From Streptosporangiaceae bacterium (GTDB lineage: Bacteria; Actinomycetota; Actinomycetes; Streptosporangiales; Streptosporangiaceae), in the NCBI GenBank assembly GCA_030038015.1, contig JASHPR010000309.1, positions 1-45,247 on the forward strand: a stretch of 45,247 nt of DNA, read 5' to 3'. How positions within the stretch are numbered: the first letter of the stretch is position 1; every line of letters starts with the position of its first letter. Positions 1 through 9,460 of this stretch are shown here, piece by piece. The position numbers were made by a program, and so were the translations under genes. The notes under the pieces were generated by a model. The model was given only the letters and a program-made list of their open reading frames with translations. It ran no database searches and was not told where the DNA came from.

Positions 1-1707
1 GCGCTGGCACGCGCTCTTCACAGGCACGGGGTGACCGAGGCATTCGGCCAGAGCATCCCTTCGGCATTCTTCCTCGCCGCGCCACGGCACGGGATCCGCC
101 AGATCAGCTACCGCACGGAGAACGCCGGCGGCGCAATGGCCGACGGGTATGCCCGGGCATCCAACCGGATTACCGTCGTCGGAGCCCAGAATGGGCCCGC
201 AGCGACTTTGCTCGTGCCACCGTTCGCCGAAGCGCTCAAGGCATCGATACCCGTGGTCGGGCTTGTACAGGACGTGCCAACAGCCTCGAGGGATCGCAAC
301 GCGTTCCAAGAGCTCGATCACTTCGAGCTGTTCCGGGGCTGCACCAAGTGGGTGAGGCAAATCGCCGACCCAGGACGCGTCGACGACTACGTGGACATGG
401 CGTTCACGGCCGCGGGATCGGGACGGCCAGGCCCCGCTGTGCTGCTGCTGCCCAAGGACGTTCTGTCCCGGGAAGTCCCAGACGCTTCCGGCAGTCCGGC
501 TAACCGGACGGTGAACCTCGGGCGGTTTCCGCTGGACCGGCCCCGACCCGATGCGGCAGCGGTCCGCGCCGCCGCTAAGCTGCTTGCGTCTGCTGCCCGT
601 CCGCTCGTGATAGCCGGCGGCGGAGTGCACCTATCCGATGCTTCAGCGACGCTGAGCAGGCTGCAAGAGACAGCCGCGCTGCCAGTGGCGACGACCACGA
701 TGGGCAAGGGCGCGGTCGACGAGCGGCATCCGCTATCCGTCGGGGTGATCGGGTCGTTCATGGCCCCAGCCAGCCCAGGCCATCACCTCAGACAGCTCGT
801 CCAGTCGGCCGACGTCGTGCTGCTCGCCGGAACCCGCACCAACGAGAACGGCACAGACGCCTGGCGGCTGCTTCCCGCGTCCGCCCGGTACATCTCGATC
901 GACATCGACGGCACCGAGGTGAACCGGAACTACGACGCTATCCGCCTTGTCGGCGACGCCAGAGCGGCACTGGACGACCTGCAGACCGAACTCGGGCACA
1001 TGGACCTCTCGCACCGGTTCAAGCATGCCGATGAGGTGGCCGCAATCATCGCGCGCGGACGGGCAGGATATGCAGCGGATGCGGGACCGCTGGTGACGTC
1101 AGAGCAGTCGCCGCTGAGGCCTGAGCGAGTGATGGCGGAGCTGGACGGTCTGCTGTCGGATGAGGCCGTGGTTGTTGCCGACGCGAGTTACTCCACGATC
1201 TGGATGGCCTGCCACCTGCGTGGGCGCCGCGCCGGCCAGCGGTTCATCTCGCCGCGCGGATTGGCGGGGCTCGGCTGGGGGCTCCCGATGGCGCTTGGTG
1301 CTAAGGCCGCGCGGCCCGATGCCCCCGTCATCTGCATCACCGGCGATGGCGGGTTCGGCCACGTGTGGGCGGAGCTGGAGACCGCGGTGCGCGAGAGCCT
1401 CCCGGTGACGGTGATCGTCCTGAACAACTCGATCCTCGGCTTCCAGAAGCACGCCGAGCTGTACAACTTCGGCGCCTACACCTCAGCCATCAGATTCCGG
1501 CCGGTCGACCACACAGCCATCGCCCGGGCGGTGGGCGCCAATGCCATCCGTGTTGAGACAGCCGCGGATATTCGGCCAGCTCTTGAGAAGGCCCTGGCCG
1601 CCGGCACCGTAACAGTGCTCGACGTGGTGACTGACCCAGACGCCTACCCGCCAATCACAGCCTGGTCCGGCCACGAAGACGTCCTGCTTGAGAGGGTGCA
1701 TGCCTGA
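1..1707 (+). CDS. Thiamine-diphosphate-dependent enzyme, acetolactate-synthase-like (5' partial)
   Basis: The reading frame is open from base 1, and the residues before the GTG at 31 (ALARALHRHG) match the usual N-terminus of this family, so the true start lies left of the window. The three-domain ThDP-enzyme layout is visible: an N-terminal PYR domain with the activating Glu in a YRTENAGGAMADGYARA-type stretch, a central domain, and a C-terminal PP domain with GDGGFG followed about 25 residues later by NN (cofactor-binding GDG-NN motif). The family decarboxylates or ligates 2-oxo acids; the exact substrate cannot be read from sequence. It could equally be a benzoylformate-decarboxylase-like or sulfoacetaldehyde-type enzyme. 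It ends at TGA 1705-1707 with no coupled downstream gene. Confidence 0.85.
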   Translation, partial: ALARALHRHGVTEAFGQSIPSAFFLAAPRHGIRQISYRTENAGGAMADGYARASNRITVVGAQNGPAATLLVPPFAEALKASIPVVGLVQDVPTASRDRNAFQELDHFELFRGCTKWVRQIADPGRVDDYVDMAFTAAGSGRPGPAVLLLPKDVLSREVPDASGSPANRTVNLGRFPLDRPRPDAAAVRAAAKLLASAARPLVIAGGGVHLSDASATLSRLQETAALPVATTTMGKGAVDERHPLSVGVIGSFMAPASPGHHLRQLVQSADVVLLAGTRTNENGTDAWRLLPASARYISIDIDGTEVNRNYDAIRLVGDARAALDDLQTELGHMDLSHRFKHADEVAAIIARGRAGYAADAGPLVTSEQSPLRPERVMAELDGLLSDEAVVVADASYSTIWMACHLRGRRAGQRFISPRGLAGLGWGLPMALGAKAARPDAPVICITGDGGFGHVWAELETAVRESLPVTVIVLNNSILGFQKHAELYNFGAYTSAIRFRPVDHTAIARAVGANAIRVETAADIRPALEKALAAGTVTVLDVVTDPDAYPPITAWSGHEDVLLERVHA

Positions 1708-1810
1708 GCGCGCGCGGACGTCGCGGCGTCGTCAACGCCTACACGCCAGGCATTTCGCAGGTTCATGCCCGAGCTCCTTTTGCGAGCCGCAGGACCACGT
1801 CCCTTCCCCA

Positions 1811-2095
1811 TCAAGATCCTCCGCTGACGAGCGCCGTGTCGGCAACGTCGAGGGCAGCCTAGCGTTACCCGCTGGAAGCTGTCAGCCACGTAGCCCTGCG
1901 CGTGCCGAAAGGACCTCTGCTAGGCCTGTCAGCATCCGCGTTGTGTACCCCTCCGCTGCGTCCCTATTTCTGTTCTGACCTGCTGTCCTTCCACTACTCC
2001 TGACTTTCCTCTTAACGATCTTCACTCTTTCTCCCTCATCCTTGATCCTCAGCGTCAGTCAGCCAGCACACCGATTCGCTGCTAGTGATCATGGT
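1811..2095 (+). repeat. Dispersed repeat, copy A
   Basis: Copy A of a repeat seen three times in the window, all in the same orientation (B 3749-4006, C 24231-24395). A and B align from TCAAGAYCCTCCGCTGACG through CTGACCTGCTGT and a pyrimidine-rich stretch to CAGCCAGCACAC. A and C align closely over their right ~165 bp and stay aligned to GTGATCATGGT. In copy C that last segment is the start of a relaxase fragment, so A is probably a relic of the same element's upstream region. The T/C-rich core is unusually AT-rich for this DNA. Confidence 0.8.
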
Positions 2096-2292
2096 TGATG
2101 CAGCAGAACCGAGGTCAATAACACAGCCCTGGGCCAAGGGGAGGGCAGCTGGTTCCAGCAGAGTATGAAAGAACGGACCGCGCACACCGCGGTGGATGTC
2201 GGCCAGGAGATCCCAGGCGTTGAACCAGGCCGGCCAGAAGTCAGGTGCGCGGCGGGCGGCTGCATCGCTGCCGGATGACCGGCGCCGGTTGT

Positions 2293-2970
2293 TTACTCGA
2301 ACTGGCGCAGCCCCTGCCAGGCAGGCTGCTGCTCGAAGTCGAAGTACCGCGTTCGCTGGATGACAAGCCGGCCCGCGCCGGTTAGCTCGCCGCATATCGT
2401 GCCGCGGTGCAGGCGCACGGCGCAGTAGTGACGCGGCGCGATCGCGGCCGCCTTGGCGTGTACGCGGTCGCTGTGCCAGGCCCGCGGCACCTCGCGCGTT
2501 CCGAAGAGCACCAGGTTGCCATGCTGAGCCGGGGCGATCTCGGCGTTGTAGTAGCCCAGCAGCCCCACCGGCGCGTAGCGCCCCAGCCTGGCTACCACGT
2601 CGGCCTCTAGCTGGTAGATCGCGGAATGGTCCATACCGGGGCGCTGATCACCGAAGAACCCGACCACCGTGACGTCCTGTGCGATACGCAGGGCGGGCGC
2701 ATTGGGCACCACCAGCCAGTGGCGGCAGCCAGCGCGCGTGTACTTGAGTATCTCGACCGACGTCCGCCCGGCTGGCCAGGACCGGGCCTCACGCCGGAGG
2801 CGCTGCAGCATCCGGCCCATGACTTCGGCATCTGCCAGGGTGCGCTCGGGATCGGTGAAGGGGCGCGCAGGCAGCCTTTCCTGAGCCCTGAGCAACTCAT
2901 AGCGCTGCACGACCCGACCGCAGGACGCGGGCACTAAGTGAGGCAACGGCCCGGGCTCGGCGCATGTCAC
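2293..2970 (-). CDS. Conserved hypothetical protein, unrecognised family
   Basis: About 225 codons from a GTG at 2970. The protein from about residue 55 has the even, folded-looking composition of a real soluble protein and a coherent sequence (WLVVPNAP, VTVVGFFG, HGNLVLFGTREVP, RTRYFDFEQQ); no signal peptide or membrane segment is visible. The first ~50 residues are poorer and may be upstream of the true start; in-frame Met codons near residues 50 and 54 are alternatives and none has a strong ribosome site. I do not recognise the family and assign no function. It is isolated between repeat copy A and the TfoX-N gene, on the minus strand. A partly degraded gene is possible. Confidence 0.5.
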   Translation of the reverse strand: MTCAEPGPLPHLVPASCGRVVQRYELLRAQERLPARPFTDPERTLADAEVMGRMLQRLRREARSWPAGRTSVEILKYTRAGCRHWLVVPNAPALRIAQDVTVVGFFGDQRPGMDHSAIYQLEADVVARLGRYAPVGLLGYYNAEIAPAQHGNLVLFGTREVPRAWHSDRVHAKAAAIAPRHYCAVRLHRGTICGELTGAGRLVIQRTRYFDFEQQPAWQGLRQFE

Positions 2971-3155
2971 GCGCTGCCGTCACCGAGATGGCTCATCTTC
3001 CTCCGCGCCGTAGAACAGCCGGCGGTTTAACAGGAGTGAGCCGATGGCCAGGAGTGCTGGCATAGGCGAGAACCGCGTTGACCTGCCTCGTCGCGCCGCG
3101 AACGGGAGCGACGCGATGCAGCCGGACGGCTGTTGACCGGCGCTCCGGTGGGCTT

Positions 3156-3488
3156 CTACTTGGACGGCAGCGAGCGCGCGTACCCGGTGCCGATCTCGAC
3201 CCACGGGGCTAGCTGGTCGTCGGTCCGCAGGTCATTGGAACTGACCTGCAACCATCCGGGCATGTCCCGGCCTCGCATGTTCATCAGCGTGGCCTTCGTC
3301 GTCGCCACCAGGGCGTCTGACTGGGCGGGATCGACGCGGACCATGGCGCCACCCTGGCTGCTGGCGGCGATGGCCATGTTGCCAGAGATGAGGAAGGCGA
3401 GCCCGCCGAACATCTTCTTCTCGGTCAGGTCGGGATCGCTGCCGATGAGCTGCCGGATACGCCCGGCGAGCTCGTGGTCGTAGGCCAT
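3156..3488 (-). CDS. TfoX N-terminal domain protein
   Basis: A 110-residue protein starting at ATG 3488 (MAYDHELAGRIRQ), the usual start of stand-alone TfoX-N proteins; the frame runs 31 codons further upstream, but that part is Arg/Ala-rich and unlike the family. It shows the family hallmarks KKMFGGLAFLISGNMAIAAS and a C-terminal region ending in a MNMRGRDMPGWLQV-type segment. TfoX/Sxy was named for competence regulation in Haemophilus and E. coli, but single-domain actinobacterial members have no established role, so only the family is claimed. It stands alone between the hypothetical gene and repeat copy B. Confidence 0.8.
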   Translation of the reverse strand: MAYDHELAGRIRQLIGSDPDLTEKKMFGGLAFLISGNMAIAASSQGGAMVRVDPAQSDALVATTKATLMNMRGRDMPGWLQVSSNDLRTDDQLAPWVEIGTGYARSLPSK

Positions 3489-3748
3489 GGCGACGATCGT
3501 ACCGACCGCAGGCCTCGCGGCCTCGACTTCCTGCGGCGCGAATCCGTGCGCGCGACGTGCGCGGGCATGTCCGGCCTCCACCGCATGTACGACTTTGCCG
3601 CCTTGTGTCTGCCCTGGTCAGCCGTCTGTTCAGCTGCTGTTACCGCTGTAGCCGATCTTGCTACCGCTGATCTTGGTCCCGGGCTCCTGCATTCTGATCT
3701 TGCTCTGCTGCCCATCACACCAGAGCACTGGCGAGCGAGCGCGGCCGA

Positions 3749-4006
3749 TCAAGACCCTCCGCTGACGTGAGCCGCGTCGGCAACGTAGAGGGCGGCCGAG
3801 GTTACCGTACGGAAGCTGTCAGCCTCGTGGTCCTGCGCGTGCCGAAACGACCTGTGTCATGCCTGTCGGTTCGCGTTGTGTACCCCTTCAATTCGCGCTC
3901 ATTTCGGCTCTGACCTGCTGTTCTTGTACCACCTCCGGCCTTCCTCTTAGCGATCTTCCTTCCATCTCGCTCATCCTTGATCCTCAGCGTCATTCAGCCA
4001 GCACAC
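3749..4006 (+). repeat. Dispersed repeat, copy B
   Basis: Second copy of the repeat described at 1811-2095, more diverged. It shares CCTCCGCTGACG, GGAAGCTGTCAGCC, CCTGCGCGTGCCGAAA, CGCGTTGTGTACCCC, CTGACCTGCTGT and CATCCTTGATCCTCAGCGTC with copy A. It loses similarity after CCAGCACAC and lacks the GTGATCATGGT end present in A and C. Confidence 0.75.
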
Positions 4007-4712
4007 CTGACCATCAAGATGATCAAGGCGGCGGACCGGACGGTTGCAGAGCGGTGCTCCGGCGGGCTTTTAGTTAGAAGGCACGCCCGGCAGGTCGCTG
4101 CATTATGCCAGACGTGGCTTGACGTGCTGTTTCACTTTCCCGATGAAGGCTGGGCGTGGCCTGAGGTAGCCCAATATCAGCCATCGGTGGCTCCCCGGGT
4201 GTGGCTCCCGAGGGCTTTGCTGCTTCGCTGGTGTTCGAATGTTCGAAGATGGTATCGATGGGCAAGTACCTCCCGTCACCGTCTGCTGGTGATGACCGCG
4301 TGCAGCTGGGCGCATCGCATCAGTTCCTGCTCGTATGCCAGGCCGTGGAAACTATGGCGTCGACCCTGACGTCGAGGTCATCATTCGCCCGATGACTGGG
4401 CCGCGGAGCGAGACACGCAGCTGGAGACCGCGGTCAGGCTCGCGCTGGAAGCTGTGAAGCAGCAGCCCGCGGCATGGCCTCCTGACCCGCGCCTCAGGCC
4501 ATCCAAGCGTCGGCCGCCGCTGCCGCCGCGCGCCGAGGCCGACATGGCCTAGCTGTGCAGCCGGATCCGGCAGGCGCTGCGGTACTGAGCCTGTTCCCCA
4601 GCGACCTCGCCCCGAGCAGGAAGCCCTCGCAGCGCGTGCCTCACCGTCTAGCGAAGTGAGACCGGCTCCTCTATCGTGACGGAAAAGGATCTTCTGCCGC
4701 GGGGAGACTGCG
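4007..4712 (+). other. Gene-poor stretch with one short ORF remnant
   Basis: No convincing full gene is seen in these 700 bases. A 60-codon open stretch at 4370-4552 on the plus strand reads as a plausible protein tail (SPDDWAAERDTQLETAVRLA, then Pro/Arg-rich to a TAG), but it has no start codon or family match I recognise. The rest looks like decayed sequence next to repeat copy B. A purine-rich ribosome site for the amidase lies at 4701-4706. Confidence 0.4.
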
Positions 4713-6245
4713 TTGCCTGTGGATCGTCCTGACTTTGCGGCGCTTGACCAGGTGTCACGGCACTATGGCCTGGCCCTGTCACCGGCTGAAGTGGCGTCCT
4801 TCGGGCCTGCCGTGGACGGCCTGCTGCGGTCGTGGGACGCGGTCGAGCGGCTCTACTGCGAGCAGGGGTCACATCCCCCGGACCGGGCCTGGAAGCGGCC
4901 AGCCGAGGCCGATAACCCGCTCGGGGCCTGGTATGTGACCACCTCGATCACCGAGCACGAAGGCGGCCCGCTCGCAGGCCGTTCGGTCGCCATCAAGGAC
5001 AACACGGCCGTCGCCGGGGTACCGATGATGAACGGGTCGTCGACGCTGGAGGGTTTCGTTCCCGCCCACGACGCGACGGTCGTGAGCAGGCTGCTCGACG
5101 CCGGGGCGACGATTGCCGGCAAGGCGGTCTGCGAGGAGTTGTGCTTTTCCGGAGGATCTCACACGTCACGGACGGGGCCGGTGCGCAATCCGTGGGACAC
5201 GACGCGGTCGGCGGGCGGCTCGTCCAGTGGCAGTGCCGCCTTGCTGGCGTCCGGGGCGGTCGATATTGCCACCGGCGGCGACCAGGGCGGATCGATCCGG
5301 ATTCCGGCCGCGTACTGCGGAGTGGTCGGGCACAAGCCGACCCACGGGCTGGTCCCATACACCGGGGCTTTCCCGGTCGAGCTGACAATCGATCACCTGG
5401 GGCCGATGGCGCGCACCGTCGCGGACGTGGCGCTTACGCTGGCCGTGATGGCCGGGCCGGACGGGCTCGACCCGCGTCAGCCCAGCGCCGTCAGCATCCC
5501 GGACTACGTCGCCGAGCTGGGCCGGGGCGCCGACGGGCTGCGGCTGGGCGTGGTCGCCGAGGGCTTTGGCCGGGACAACTCCGATCCGGCCGTGGATGCC
5601 ACGGTGCGGGCGGCGGTTGAGACGCTGGCGCGCGCCGGGATGAGCGCTGAAGAGGTGTCGATCCCGTGGCACCTGCACGGCAGCCCGATCCTGGACGTGA
5701 TCGCCACCGAGGGCCCGACCGCGCAGATGGTCGACGGCAGCTGGTACGGGATGAACTGGCAGGGCCGCTATGAGCCGGACCTGATCGACCATTACGGCGG
5801 CAGGTGGCGCAGCGATCCCGCCGCGTTGTCCGAGCTCGTCAAGCTGGTCCTGCTCGCCGGCAGCTACGCGGTCGATCGCTATCACGGCAGGTATTACGCG
5901 ATGGCGCGTGAACTCGCGCCGCGGTTGCGCGCTGCCTACGACCAGGCCCTGGCCCGGTTTGACGTGCTCGTCATGCCTACACTGCCGCTCCGCGCGACCC
6001 TGCTGCCCGGCCCGGACGCGCCGCCGGAGGAGAGCCTGGCCCGGGGGTTCCAGATGGCCGAGAACACCGCGCCCTTCGATGTCAGCGGGCACCCGGCCTG
6101 CTCGGTTCCAGCCGGTCTGGCCGATGGGCTGCCAGTCGGGATGATGATCATCGGAAGGCGTTTCGACGACGCCACCGTGCTGCGCGTAGCGCATGCCTTT
6201 GAGCAGCTGGTCGGGGGATTCCCGGCGCCGCCGGCCGCAACCTGA
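4713..6245 (+). CDS. Amidase-signature family amidase
   Basis: A 510-residue amidase-signature enzyme that hydrolyses an amide to acid and ammonia. The Ser-cisSer-Lys triad is present: Lys95 (SVAIKDN), Ser170 (GGSSSGS) and Ser194 (GGDQGGSIRIP), with the 75 and 24 residue spacing known from fatty acid amide hydrolase. The GGDQGGSIRIPAAYCGVVGHK stretch and the length resemble nitrile-hydratase-associated amidases (about 520 residues), but no nitrile hydratase gene is nearby, so the substrate is unknown. The TTG at 4713 is chosen because GGGGAG at 4701-4706 is placed six bases before it; a GTG at 4719 is the alternative. No signal peptide, so cytoplasmic. It may supply ammonia from amides taken up by a neighbouring permease (inference). 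Confidence 0.9.
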   Translation: MPVDRPDFAALDQVSRHYGLALSPAEVASFGPAVDGLLRSWDAVERLYCEQGSHPPDRAWKRPAEADNPLGAWYVTTSITEHEGGPLAGRSVAIKDNTAVAGVPMMNGSSTLEGFVPAHDATVVSRLLDAGATIAGKAVCEELCFSGGSHTSRTGPVRNPWDTTRSAGGSSSGSAALLASGAVDIATGGDQGGSIRIPAAYCGVVGHKPTHGLVPYTGAFPVELTIDHLGPMARTVADVALTLAVMAGPDGLDPRQPSAVSIPDYVAELGRGADGLRLGVVAEGFGRDNSDPAVDATVRAAVETLARAGMSAEEVSIPWHLHGSPILDVIATEGPTAQMVDGSWYGMNWQGRYEPDLIDHYGGRWRSDPAALSELVKLVLLAGSYAVDRYHGRYYAMARELAPRLRAAYDQALARFDVLVMPTLPLRATLLPGPDAPPEESLARGFQMAENTAPFDVSGHPACSVPAGLADGLPVGMMIIGRRFDDATVLRVAHAFEQLVGGFPAPPAAT

Positions 6246-6250
6246 CAAGT

Positions 6251-6490
6251 GTCCTGGCGAACGCCCGTGGCGAGCGCACGCAGACCATCAACCAGGCCCG
6301 CGCCCTGGTCGTGACCGGCCCAGACGACATCTGCACCCGGTTCGCCCGGCATACGCCCGCGGGCCTGGTCGCCGAGCTTGCCGCGCAGTGGCCCCGGCGC
6401 GGCGACACTATGGGCTATGCCACTGGTATCGCGTTACGTGAGCTAGGCCGGCGCGCGGAATTCCTCGACGCCCACCTTGCCCGAGTGGCA
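6251..6490 (+). pseudogene. IS110-family transposase fragment
   Basis: An open frame of about 80 codons starting just after the amidase stop reads VLANARGERTQTINQARALV, then TGPDD, and ALRELGRRAEFLDAH. This matches the inter-domain region of IS110-family transposases (the QLxALLVTAPD and ALRxLARR segments) upstream of the serine motif domain. Neither the N-terminal DEDD catalytic domain nor the C-terminal domain is present, and similarity ends near 6490. It is a scrap, not a functional element; no terminal repeats are seen. Confidence 0.65.
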
Positions 6491-6504
6491 TTTCCAGTGG
6501 CAGA

Positions 6505-7989
6505 TCACGACTGCGGTGCCGCGTCCGAGGACGAGGCGTGCCGTGGAGGCGTGTCGGCGGCGGTGAGGATCTCATGGGTCTCGCCGATGCGCGCGACCCT
6601 ATCCGGGAGTACTTTGCGCAGTACGGCGTAGAGAATCAATGCGGCTACGACAATCGCGCCGAATGCATAAAGCCAGGCGCTCAATGGGTAGGCGGGTAGC
6701 GGCACGAAGGAGTAGTAGAAGACCAAGCCCATAATGAAGACGCTGACGATGCCTAGTAGGGCGGTGCCAGGGTTGAGGATCCCCTGGCGGTAGGCCCAGA
6801 CCACGGCGGCTGCCCCAACTAGCAGGTACATCAGCGTGAAGCAGTAGCCGCAGAACGTTCCGGTGAGCCCGAACGCGGTCGTCGCGTTGGCTCGTGAGGC
6901 GTAAACGTAAAGGCAGAGAATTGCCCAGATCAGGGAAATGCTGATGATGGCGATGTTGGGTGACTTGAACTTCTCGCTGGTCCTGCTGAAGACTTTGGGC
7001 AGCAGCCCGTCTCTGGACATGCTGAGAAAGACACGTGACCCGTAGACGATCCAGGCGGTCATGGCTGCAAACCAGCTACAGGACAGCCCCAGCAGGACGA
7101 TATTCCCGAGCCAGGAGACGCCGTTGTGGCTGGCCAGCACGCTGAGGGGTGCGCTTTGCTGCGCAAAGTTCAGCTTGAGGCTTTCGAATCCGAGGACTTG
7201 GACGTAAGCGTTGATCACGAAGAAGAGCCCCACTACCACCACCGCGCCGATCAGCGCAAGGGGAACCGCCCGGCGCGGTTGCTTTGATTCCAGGCCCAGT
7301 GTTGCCGAGCTTTCAAATCCGCCGAAAGCGAGGACCAGGAACACCACTCCCAGGACTGTGCCGTGGAGCGTTGTGCCGCTGAGGTGGAGCTGCGGCTGGT
7401 CGAAAACGCTGTGGCTCTTGCTGAGTATGACCACGAGCAGCACCATGATAATGGTCATGGAGATACCTTCGATAATCAGGAAGAGGCCAGTGGAGAAGCG
7501 GATATGCAAGTAGGCTAGGATCGAGATGACGGCAATGCCCGCAATCTCAATCGCGAAAACACCTCCGACTGAAGCGTGTGCTATGCCGGTCCCGGCGAGG
7601 AACCCGGCGAAGGCTTGCCCAAAGCCGATGGCCTCGAAGGGCCCTACGATGACGAACAGAGCGATCATCACCGCGCCGACTACGAAGCCCGCCCAGCGTC
7701 CGAGGCCTGAGCTGATGAAGGTATAGGTACCGCCTGCAGTCGCATAGCGGCGAGCGAGCACTGAGATGCTTGCGCCGACCGCGAGCAATCCGACAGAGGC
7801 GATAACCACGGTCAGCCAGGCGCCGCGGGCAGCGTCAGCGAAGGCCAGTGGGATCAGCGAAACTGCGCCGATCGTGGGCCCGATGCCGGCTACCGATTGC
7901 CCTACCAGGCGGAGGTTGTTGAGGACGCTGCGATGCAGGCCGATGTCTTGGGTAGCGTCGAGGCGGTCGGTGCCAGCTTCGGTGGTCAT
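6505..7989 (-). CDS. APC-family amino acid/amine permease
   Basis: A 494-residue protein with about 12 hydrophobic membrane segments, typical of the amino acid-polyamine-organocation family (usual length 450-550). The N-terminal LRLVGQSVAGIGPTIGAVSL segment corresponds to the broken helix 1 that binds substrate in this fold, and FGGFESSATLGLES corresponds to helix 6 with the following conserved Glu. The start ATG at 7987-7989 has GGAGAA seven bases upstream. It probably imports an amino acid or amine by proton symport. Its substrate cannot be assigned. It is convergent with the amidase, and a broken relative lies just upstream, which suggests a duplicated uptake locus. Confidence 0.88.
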   Translation of the reverse strand: MTTEAGTDRLDATQDIGLHRSVLNNLRLVGQSVAGIGPTIGAVSLIPLAFADAARGAWLTVVIASVGLLAVGASISVLARRYATAGGTYTFISSGLGRWAGFVVGAVMIALFVIVGPFEAIGFGQAFAGFLAGTGIAHASVGGVFAIEIAGIAVISILAYLHIRFSTGLFLIIEGISMTIIMVLLVVILSKSHSVFDQPQLHLSGTTLHGTVLGVVFLVLAFGGFESSATLGLESKQPRRAVPLALIGAVVVVGLFFVINAYVQVLGFESLKLNFAQQSAPLSVLASHNGVSWLGNIVLLGLSCSWFAAMTAWIVYGSRVFLSMSRDGLLPKVFSRTSEKFKSPNIAIISISLIWAILCLYVYASRANATTAFGLTGTFCGYCFTLMYLLVGAAAVVWAYRQGILNPGTALLGIVSVFIMGLVFYYSFVPLPAYPLSAWLYAFGAIVVAALILYAVLRKVLPDRVARIGETHEILTAADTPPRHASSSDAAPQS

Positions 7990-8130
7990 GTGAGTTCTCC
8001 TTCGGCTTTAGGGATGGCGGCGCGCACCTGGGTGGTTTGCGCTGATCAGGCAGCGCGCAGCCGTGCGTGGGCGCCGCCCATCCACGGAGCATCGGGCCGG
8101 ACACATTTGGGCATCCGCGCGACGATCGTG

Positions 8131-8579
8131 TGAGGAATCTGAGCGCCGCTCGCGGAATGACGCGCGACCGAGCTTCGGTCTCCTCCGCCATGTCCGTCGT
8201 CATCTGCAGACCCGTGTACGGCCACGACCCGAACAGCACCGCGGCAAGCGCGATGGCGACGAACGATTATCCGGGCGGCAACCCACCGCTGTGCACCAGG
8301 ACGCCCACCGGCTGGTGGCGGTCCATGACGAGCAGCACCAACGTGAGCACAAGCATGCCCGCTACTTCCGCGATCGCGCCGATCGTCGCCATGGCTGCGG
8401 GCAGTCGCACGCCGATGAGGTTGGTGATCGCGCAGAGGACAACGAATCCGATGACGATGATCTGCCCGACCGTGAAAGTGGCGTCGAGCGAAGCGATGAA
8501 CGAGGCGATGCCGTAGGCCACGGCGCCGGCGATCGCGATCTGCCACTCGGCGTAGAGCCAGCCGGTGAGGTGCGCTCAT
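8131..8579 (-). pseudogene. Broken APC permease remnant with internal stop
   Basis: The minus strand encodes the middle of an APC permease (bacterial GABA/choline-type) in a single frame: HLTGWLYAEWQIAIAGAVAY, a helix ending FTVGQIIVIGFVVLC, then NLIGVRL and a DRHQPVGVLVHSGGLPPG stretch. A TAA at 8267-8269 follows, and the same frame continues with SFVAIALAAVLFGSWPYTGL, then QMTTDMAEETEARSRVIPRAALR. The stop replaces a codon in a position that normally encodes a Tyr-like residue. The N-terminal ~250 residues are deleted, because ATG 8579 with a GGAGGAGG site is out of frame with the helices, and the C-terminus is lost after about 8131. Length, stop and frame break all argue for a dead gene. 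Confidence 0.78.
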
Positions 8580-8650
8580 GCCTGCCTCCTCCGGGCGGCC
8601 GCTTCCCCAAGCCGGGTGGCGAGGCAGACCAAGCCCAATCGGCTGACGTA

Positions 8651-8679
8651 GATATACCATCATGTGGCATAGTCCACAA
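8651..8679 (-). promoter_or_regulatory. Candidate promoter with overlapping dyad, upstream of broken permease
   Basis: On the minus strand, TTGTGG (8679-8674) and TATATC (8656-8651) are separated by 17 bases, a good sigma-70-type spacing. The inverted repeat TGTGG-N6-CCACA (8663-8667 with 8674-8678) overlaps the -35 and spacer, as expected for a GntR-type repressor site. It points at ATG 8579 of the broken permease. Confidence 0.45.
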
Positions 8680-8710
8680 GACCTATGCGGGTGGGCCGAC
8701 GCCTGGACGG

Positions 8711-9460
8711 TCACGGTCGGCCAGGCTGGCCCCGCCCTGGCCGCTCTGAAGGAGGTGGCCCGCTCGGGCGGCAAGGTTGTTCGCCGTCTTGATGGACGCC
8801 GCCTGTAATCAGGGCCTCGCTGGCATCCCGGCCGGTGAGCGCTTGGATCAGCCAGGCCGCATCACCTCGGGGTGGCCGAACCCGGAGAGCCCGACCCGCC
8901 GGCCGTCCAGGGCGATGGTCGCGGGGTAGCCCGGGCAGGTCGATGTGGCCGAGCATCCGGGCCAGGTCGGTGTCGTTGACGTGGTCGCGCTCATCAGCCT
9001 GGTGGATAGCCTCTCCGCGGATCCAGTTCGCCGTCCCGGTACAGCCGGGCGTGCGCGTCGGATAGCCCGGCCACCGATCGTCGACGAGCGCGGCGGCGGC
9101 CTCGGCCAGTGCAGTCGCTCATCACCTGGTAGAACAGGCCGATCGCCCTGCATGGCGCGGGCGATGGTCCGCGCATCGAGCCCGCCGCTGCCCGGGCGGC
9201 CGGGCCGGGTCCTGGTCCAGCCATACAGGAACATCCGGAAAACCGGGGCAACGGCCCGCAGCTCGTGGCCAGGCCCACCAGGGCACAGGGAGACCTGCCC
9301 GCCCGATCATTACGCTCGAGGCGACCCGTTGACGGTAGAGCACCGGGGGCTGAACGACCGCTCCGGGATTTGACAAGGGAACCCTCGTGGCGCCCCTGAT
9401 CTGGCCATGCGGGCAGGTCACAAGCCTGCCCGATCAGCGCCAAGCCTACGGGCATCGTCC
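8711..9460 (-). pseudogene. Decayed coding sequence of unknown family
   Basis: No intact gene. Joining minus-strand frames gives protein-like pieces in order: IGLFYQVMSD, DAHARLYRDGELDPR, DERDHVNDTDLARMLGHIDL, GYPATIALDGRRVGLSGFGH and LIQALTGRDASEALITGG. Frame changes separate them, so this looks like one gene broken by several indels. I do not recognise the family. Its neighbourhood of IS scraps suggests an accessory or mobile origin, which is inference only. Confidence 0.4.

Noticed and set aside
31-1707. Starting the left-edge ThDP gene at GTG 31
   Set aside because: The frame continues to base 1 with residues typical of the family, so the gene is cut by the window edge.
2036-2395. Minus-strand ORF through repeat copy A
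   Set aside because: Overlaps the hypothetical gene in another frame; its C-terminal peptide recurs in the other repeat copies only because the DNA is repeated.
2980-3204. Small minus-strand ORF between the hypothetical gene and TfoX-N
   Set aside because: Overlaps the end of the TfoX-N gene, Arg-rich, no ribosome site or family similarity.
3630-3700. Short imperfect tandem-like repeats (ACCGCTG / GATCTTG)
   Set aside because: Too short and irregular to be a defined repeat array or CRISPR.
5166-6248. A 360-codon ORF on the minus strand opposite the amidase
   Set aside because: It is the antisense shadow of the amidase gene, is Arg/His/Gly-rich and has no family-like motifs, whereas the plus strand carries the full catalytic triad.
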